Assembly (NCBI RefSeq): GCF_947502395.1
Contig: NZ_CANMZM010000001.1
Span: 496,001 to 560,000 of the forward strand
DNA from: an uncultured Erythrobacter sp.
Lineage (GTDB): Bacteria; Pseudomonadota; Alphaproteobacteria; Sphingomonadales; Sphingomonadaceae
Direction: 5' to 3'
DNA: 64,000 nucleotides
A model generated the notes under the pieces. The model was not told the DNA's origin, did not search any database, and saw only the letters and a program-made list of their open reading frames with translations. How positions within the stretch are numbered: position 1 is the stretch's first letter; each line of letters opens with the position of its first letter. A program made the position numbers and the translations under genes. This document shows, one piece after another, positions 59,574 to 64,000 of the stretch.

Positions 59574-60804
59574 AGCGCAGCACCTGCACAGGATCCGTGT
59601 TGGATGCTTTTAGCGCAGGGTAAAGCGTCGCCAAGAAGCTGAGACCAATACCCAAGGCCGTAATGCCAATAATCTCCCACGGATCAACACGCACTGGGAG
59701 CGATGTCAGGAACCGCACCTGAGGGTCCCAAATCTCGACGCCGGTCACGGCCGCAATGCCGTTTACGATGGGGTTGCGGAAATAGAGCAGCACAAAGCCG
59801 ACGATTAGTCCTGTGACCGTCCCTAGTGTGCCGATCGTTGTTCCGGTGGTCACAAAGATCTTGAGCAAAGACCGCCGTGTCGCCCCCATCGTACGCATGA
59901 TTGCGATATCGCGCGTCTTGGCTCGCACCAGCATCACCAGGCTGGACAGGATGTTAAATGAGGCGACCAGCACCATAAAGCTGAGCACAAAAAACATTGC
60001 TACACGTTCAACCTCAAGTGCCTCGAAAAGGGTCGAGTTGATGGTCTTCCAATCAGCGATCACCGCTCGGCCCGTAAGCGATTGCTCTATCCCGCCGAGG
60101 ATATCGCCGACATTGTCCGGATCGGTCACCGTAACTTCTATCAAACCGATTTTGTCGCCCAGCAGCAGCAATGTCTGCGCATCGGACATGGGCATGATCA
60201 CGAAAGTTTCATCGAAATCATAAAGGCCAATCTCGAAGATCGCGCCGACCTCATATCCCACTTGTCGAATCGATGTTCCAAAGGGGGTCGCCCGCCCTTG
60301 GGGGTTGATGATGGTGATCGTGTCGCCGACTCGAATGCCCAGATTTGTCGCGAGCTGCACGCCCAGGGCCACTCTACCACTGCCAGCGGTGACGTTGGCC
60401 ATATCGCCCATGATTACCTTGTCGCTCATCGAGGCGATGTCTTCTGCGGTGTTGCCGCGCACAAAGATCGCGTTGTTGCGACCATTATAGCCGGCGATGA
60501 GCGGCTGCTCGATCAAGGGCGAGGCGCTTACAACCCCTTCGGTTGCGCGAACTTCCGTGAGCACACCCTCCCAACCGTCAAGCTCGCCGCCATACGCCTG
60601 TATGATGGCATGGCCATTGAGGCCGGAAAACTTGTCCAGCATCTCTGCCCGAAATCCACCCATGACGCTCATCACAAGTACCAACATGGCAACCGAGAGC
60701 ATCACAACGCCCACTGAAATCCCAGCGACCAGCGCAATAAAGGCCTCGCCTTTGCCCGGCCACAAATAGCGCTTGGCAATCATTCTTTCGAAAGGAGTGA
60801 GCAT
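59566..60804 (-). CDS. lolC: Lipoprotein-releasing ABC transporter permease
   Basis: 412 residues. LolC/E family: N-terminal [20 protein letters not shown], first membrane segment about 25-50, a large periplasmic MacB-like domain, and three C-terminal membrane segments in the FtsX domain ([59 protein letters not shown]). A single permease with one LolD suggests a homodimeric LolF-type transporter rather than separate LolC and LolE, unless another permease is elsewhere. The 234 bases upstream separate it from purF. Confidence 0.94.
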   Translation of the reverse strand: MLTPFERMIAKRYLWPGKGEAFIALVAGISVGVVMLSVAMLVLVMSVMGGFRAEMLDKFSGLNGHAIIQAYGGELDGWEGVLTEVRATEGVVSASPLIEQPLIAGYNGRNNAIFVRGNTAEDIASMSDKVIMGDMANVTAGSGRVALGVQLATNLGIRVGDTITIINPQGRATPFGTSIRQVGYEVGAIFEIGLYDFDETFVIMPMSDAQTLLLLGDKIGLIEVTVTDPDNVGDILGGIEQSLTGRAVIADWKTINSTLFEALEVERVAMFFVLSFMVLVASFNILSSLVMLVRAKTRDIAIMRTMGATRRSLLKIFVTTGTTIGTLGTVTGLIVGFVLLYFRNPIVNGIAAVTGVEIWDPQVRFLTSLPVRVDPWEIIGITALGIGLSFLATLYPALKASNTDPVQVLRYE

Positions 60805-60906
60805 GGGTGAGAGCGCTCTTGAACAGTGCTAGGTGAACGCAGGCTTTAAGCAGCAAGGCTCATCCGCACAATGTGCAGATCGGTGCTATCTGTGTGTAAT
60901 CGCAAG

Positions 60907-60927
60907 GCATCACTCAGCACGTGATGC
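60907..60927. promoter_or_regulatory. Inverted repeat between lolC and purF
   Basis: GCATCAC (60907-60913) and GTGATGC (60921-60927), 7-bp arms with a 7-base spacer, in the gap between divergent lolC and purF. A possible operator; no regulator suggested. Confidence 0.35.
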
Positions 60928-61038
60928 ACCTAGGGAACGCAGAATCTCGGGGAGCCTCCCGTAACAATGCTTGTAATTGAGCCGTAACACAGCCATTGAC
61001 CGCGCAATCGGCGGGGCAGCGCAGCGGGCGAATAAGCG

Positions 61039-62556
61039 ATGGCACTTACCGGATCGGGTCAATTGGTAGGCAATCTCACTCATCCTTTCCTTGATGAGGA
61101 CGGCGACAAGCTGCGCGAAGAGTGCGGCGTTTTTGGCGCAATAAATGCGGAGAAAGCATCCGCTGCGACAGCGCTGGGTCTTCACGCCCTCCAGCACAGA
61201 GGACAGGAAGCCGCAGGTATAACCAGCTTCGACGGGAAAGACTTCATCTCTCGTCGCGGTCTTGGCCATGTGGCTGAGAATTTCTCTTCACAAGAAGCGA
61301 TTGATGAGCTCCCCGGTAACATGGCGGCGGGCCATGTGCGTTATTCGACCACTGGCGGCGCGGGCCTTCGCAATGTGCAGCCGCTCTATGCAGAGCTTGC
61401 CAGTGGCGGTTTCGCGATTGCCCATAACGGCAATATCTCTAACGCGCTTGCGCTGAGGAAGGACCTGGTTGGCAAGGGGTCGATCTTTCAGTCGACTTCT
61501 GACACCGAGGTAATCATCCACCTTGTGGCTACATCGCGCTATCCCACGGTCGCAGATCGTTTGATCGATGCGCTCCGACTGGTTGAGGGTGCCTATGCAT
61601 TGATCGTCATGACCCCTGAGGGCATGATTGCCTGCCGCGATCCGCTGGGCATTCGCCCCCTCGTGATGGGAACGATGGAAAACAGCGATGGCTCTGAGTC
61701 GGTTCTGTTCGCCAGCGAAAGTGTCGCCTTCGACGTTGTTGGAGCCAAAATGGTCCGCGAAGTTGAGCCGGGTGAAATGCTTCAAGTCGGCTTTGACGGC
61801 GAGATCGATAGCATGCGCCCATTCGGCAGCCCTGCGCCACGTCCGTGCATCTTTGAGCACGTCTATTTCAGCCGTCCTGACAGCATTTTCGCAGGCCACA
61901 GCGTATACGAGGCCCGCAAAGCCATCGGACGCGAACTGGCTATCGAAGCGCCATGCGATGTCGACCTGATTGTACCCGTGCCAGATAGCGGTGTGCCTGC
62001 CGCAATTGGCTATGCGCAGGAATCGGGTGTGCCATTTGAGCTTGGCATTATCCGATCACACTATGTCGGCCGGACCTTTATTCAACCGAGCGATGGCGCG
62101 CGCGATTCGAGCGTGAAGCGCAAGCACAACGCCAATCGCGGACTTGTTGAAGGCAAACGCATAGTGCTGATCGACGATTCGATTGTGCGCGGGACAACCA
62201 GCCTGAAAATCGTCCAGATGATGCGTGATGCAGGCGCGGCCGAGGTCCACTTTCGCGTCGCCAGCCCGCCAACCGCACATTCCTGTTTCTACGGCGTGGA
62301 CACACCTGAACGCTCCAAATTGCTGGCGGCCCGTATGGATATTGAACCCATGCGCGAATTCATCAAAGCAGACAGCCTCGCCTTTATCTCAATCGACGGA
62401 CTTTACCGGGCCGTGGGCGCCAAGGGCCGCGACAGTTCCTGCCCACAATTTTGCGATGCCTGCTTCACCGGTGACTACCCAACTTCACTCACCGATCTTG
62501 CAAGAAATCAGGAAGGCAGCGATGAGCTCCCTTTCGCTGATCCAAAAGCGGCATAA
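61039..62556 (+). CDS. purF: Amidophosphoribosyltransferase
   Basis: 505 residues. First committed step of purine synthesis: glutamine plus PRPP to phosphoribosylamine. A propeptide of 28 residues precedes the catalytic Cys29 (REECGVFGAI), as in B. subtilis-type PurF. Glutaminase: LGLHALQHRGQEAAG, GHVRYSTTGG, IAHNGNISN; PRTase: VPVPDSGVPAAIGYA, VLIDDSIVRGTTSLKIVQMM. C-terminal CPQFCDACFTGDYP holds two of the likely [4Fe-4S] ligands. It starts 12 bases before an SDR gene begins (62569). Confidence 0.97.
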   Translation: MALTGSGQLVGNLTHPFLDEDGDKLREECGVFGAINAEKASAATALGLHALQHRGQEAAGITSFDGKDFISRRGLGHVAENFSSQEAIDELPGNMAAGHVRYSTTGGAGLRNVQPLYAELASGGFAIAHNGNISNALALRKDLVGKGSIFQSTSDTEVIIHLVATSRYPTVADRLIDALRLVEGAYALIVMTPEGMIACRDPLGIRPLVMGTMENSDGSESVLFASESVAFDVVGAKMVREVEPGEMLQVGFDGEIDSMRPFGSPAPRPCIFEHVYFSRPDSIFAGHSVYEARKAIGRELAIEAPCDVDLIVPVPDSGVPAAIGYAQESGVPFELGIIRSHYVGRTFIQPSDGARDSSVKRKHNANRGLVEGKRIVLIDDSIVRGTTSLKIVQMMRDAGAAEVHFRVASPPTAHSCFYGVDTPERSKLLAARMDIEPMREFIKADSLAFISIDGLYRAVGAKGRDSSCPQFCDACFTGDYPTSLTDLARNQEGSDELPFADPKAA

Positions 62557-62568
62557 ATCTCGGAATAT

Positions 62569-63282
62569 ATGGCAGACACAAAACCTCTCGCGGGACAGAC
62601 CGCCCTCGTCACTGGCGCGAGCCGAGGCATCGGTGCAGCAACCGCAATCGCGCTCGCCGATGCAGGCGCACATGTTATCGTCTCCGCTCGTAAGGTCAAA
62701 GAGCTCGAGGCGGTCGAAGACAAGATCCACGAGGCTGGCGGGACATCCACTATCGCGCCGGTCGATCTGACCGAACCAGACGCGATCAGCCGCTTGGCCT
62801 CGGCCATTGCTGGACGTTGGGACACACTGGATATCATGGTGATTTCAGCGGCCTATTTGCCCGAGCTCACACCGCTTAGTCAGATCGAACCAAAGCAGTT
62901 CAACACCGCGATCCTCACCAATGTGGTCGCGACGCAGGCTCTTTTGGCTTCCTTCGATCCGCTTTTGCGCCGTGCCAACGCGGGCAAAGTGATTGGCCTG
63001 ACGAGCAGTGTTGGTGCTGACCCTCGTGCATTCTGGGGTGCCTATGGATCAACTAAGGCAGCCTTCGACAATTTGCTCGAGACTTACGGCGCGGAAGTCG
63101 AAAAGCTGAGCGAGCTGCGCGTTGCTATCGTCGATCCCGGCGCAACCCGAACAGCCATGCGTGCTCGTGCCTATCCTGGTGAGAATCCCGAAACACTCAA
63201 AGTTCCCGAAGTCGTTGCCGAGCGCATTGTCACACTCGCGAGCGAAGGGTTCGAAACCGGCCACCGTGAGCGGTTCGACTGA
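62569..63282 (+). CDS. SDR family NAD(P)-dependent oxidoreductase
   Basis: 237 residues. Classical short-chain dehydrogenase: cofactor loop ALVTGASRGIGAATAIALAD, APVDLTEPDAI, strand IMVISAAYLPE, catalytic Ser in IGLTSSVGADPRAF, YGSTKAAFDNLLETY, and VDPGATRTAMRA. Similar bacterial genes are often found immediately after purF. Substrate unknown. The 140 bases after it hold no gene I can support. Confidence 0.92.
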   Translation: MADTKPLAGQTALVTGASRGIGAATAIALADAGAHVIVSARKVKELEAVEDKIHEAGGTSTIAPVDLTEPDAISRLASAIAGRWDTLDIMVISAAYLPELTPLSQIEPKQFNTAILTNVVATQALLASFDPLLRRANAGKVIGLTSSVGADPRAFWGAYGSTKAAFDNLLETYGAEVEKLSELRVAIVDPGATRTAMRARAYPGENPETLKVPEVVAERIVTLASEGFETGHRERFD

Positions 63283-63422
63283 CTAATCGGGGGCTCTCTT
63301 CGTCCCCGCGATCATTCCTTATCGACCGATTAACCAAGACCTGAAACCTTCGATAAGGGAGATTCGGGCATCCCTTCTTCAATCATAGAAGCCCCCGCTG
63401 ATTGGAAGAAGGTTGTACGGCT

Positions 63423-63770
63423 ATGCCGATCGGAGATAACCGCTATCACACCGCCGCTCAGGAAGATCGTTGTTCACCGCGCACGCGACTGACGATCCCT
63501 GCGACCCTACGGGCATCAGGCGGTCGCGCATTCCAAACCAATGTGCAGGATCTTTCTATCTCGGGTTTCTCCGCGAGCTCAATCAACCGCATGCACGAAG
63601 GTCAGATGTGCTGGCTCACCCTGCCCGGGCTCGAATCGCTTCAGGCACAGGTTGTTTGGTGGGAGAACTGCATCGTTGGTTGTGCGTTCGAAGAGCTTCT
63701 CAGCCCAATCGTCCACGACAACATTCTGCAGCGTTACACCAGCACCGGTGTTAGTCGCCCAATGATCTGA
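63423..63770 (+). CDS. PilZ domain protein
   Basis: 115 residues from ATG 63423 (AGAAGG 11 bases upstream; TTG 63402 in frame). PilZ binds cyclic di-GMP: the RxxxR site corresponds to RCSPRTRLTIPATL and the (D/N)xSxxG to VQDLSISGFSAS. The domain fills the whole protein, so it acts alone, perhaps on motility or polysaccharide machinery. It converges with a serine hydrolase gene. Confidence 0.88.
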   Translation: MPIGDNRYHTAAQEDRCSPRTRLTIPATLRASGGRAFQTNVQDLSISGFSASSINRMHEGQMCWLTLPGLESLQAQVVWWENCIVGCAFEELLSPIVHDNILQRYTSTGVSRPMI

Positions 63771-63803
63771 ATTGAGGGGCGCGAGGCGTCGAGACCTCCT
63801 GCC

Positions 63804-64000
63804 TTAATCTAAAGCCGCAATCCGATATGTAATATCAAGCCATGTGGCGCGGTGCGCAAAACTGGTTGCGGTCGACCAATTGCCGACTACTGTAACAACC
63901 AATTCCTTTTCCGGAACAATCGTAATCGATTGCCCAAAAATCCCCTGCGCTCCAAAGCCTTGGGGATAGGTCCACCATTGGTAGCCATAGCCAAAACCGG
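63804..64000 (-). CDS. Serine hydrolase (beta-lactamase family), 5' part cut by window
   Basis: Last 64 codons of a gene that enters from the right edge: GFGYGYQWWTYPQGFGAQ, GIFGQSITIVPEKELVVTVVGN, then IAALD and TAA at 63804. GYQWW and GxFGQ with a following VVPE strand are the C-terminal part of class C beta-lactamase/6-aminohexanoate-hydrolase-like serine hydrolases. The SxxK and YxN motifs lie outside. Confidence 0.75.
   Translation of the reverse strand, partial: GFGYGYQWWTYPQGFGAQGIFGQSITIVPEKELVVTVVGNWSTATSFAHRATWLDITYRIAALD

Overview
The window looks like chromosomal DNA of an alphaproteobacterium, most likely a sphingomonad of the Erythrobacteraceae type. Support for this comes from gene content and protein style: a complete exosortase A (XrtA) exopolysaccharide locus of the sphingomonad arrangement, RNase E with an acidic insertion in its S1 domain, an exported OmpA with a proline linker, LuxR-HTH/DUF4019 membrane proteins, and RF2 with SPY in place of SPF. 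Base composition looks like the high 50s percent GC by eye (not computed). I see no rRNA, tRNA, CRISPR array, integrase or insertion sequence. The assignment to family is inference.

Layout. 1-6730 (minus strand): a cell-envelope and translation block, amiC-type amidase, PBP1A, exported peroxiredoxin, prfB, an outer-membrane barrel protein and a periplasmic caspase-like protein cut by the window edge, most joined by one-base or short overlaps. 7199-9844: rne behind a 468-base gene-free leader. 9899-11364: a METTL7-like methyltransferase and an SDR. 11638-14035: sdhB without sdhCDA, a hotdog thioesterase and zapE.

14055-33292 is the centrepiece. On the minus strand an XrtA-type polysaccharide locus runs from an acyl-CoA ligase and PLP decarboxylase (30378-27602), past a 180-base gap with an inverted repeat, into export lipoprotein, chain-length protein, autokinase, barrel protein, AAA ATPase, polysaccharide deacetylase, FemAB, glycosyltransferase, xrtA and an asparagine-synthase-like amidotransferase. 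Downstream, after a gap carrying a near-perfect 15-base palindrome, sits a crotonase with the signature and paired glutamates of RpfF, the DSF quorum-signal synthase. On the plus strand, starting only about 28 bases from the ligase, run a GNAT protein, an acyl carrier protein and two XrtA-associated hydrolases. Ligase, ACP, decarboxylase, acyl- or aminoacyl-transferase folds, hydrolases and the RpfF-like enzyme together suggest an acyl or aminoacyl decoration or signalling module attached to the polysaccharide machinery. No PEP-CTERM substrate protein, PrsK/PrsR regulator, flippase or polymerase is in the window.

33299-50369 is mostly housekeeping: RNA m5U methyltransferase, nnr, ilvD, N-formylglutamate amidohydrolase, ispE (with an exact 18-bp in-frame tandem duplication), ETF-ubiquinone oxidoreductase, a UDG-like protein, lytic transglycosylase, moaB, a radical SAM protein and an acyl-CoA ligase. 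Interspersed are less ordinary genes: an exported protein of unknown function with a probable double frameshift, a 53-residue basic repeat protein, and a lower-GC membrane/coiled-coil gene.

50724-64000: ompA with an uninterrupted 30-proline linker; two paralogous ToxR-topology proteins (LuxR-type HTH, one membrane segment, DUF4019), one overlapping dnaE; dnaE; DUF6958; glutathione peroxidase; a DUF1579-like protein; lolD and lolC; purF; an SDR; a PilZ protein; and the end of a serine hydrolase.
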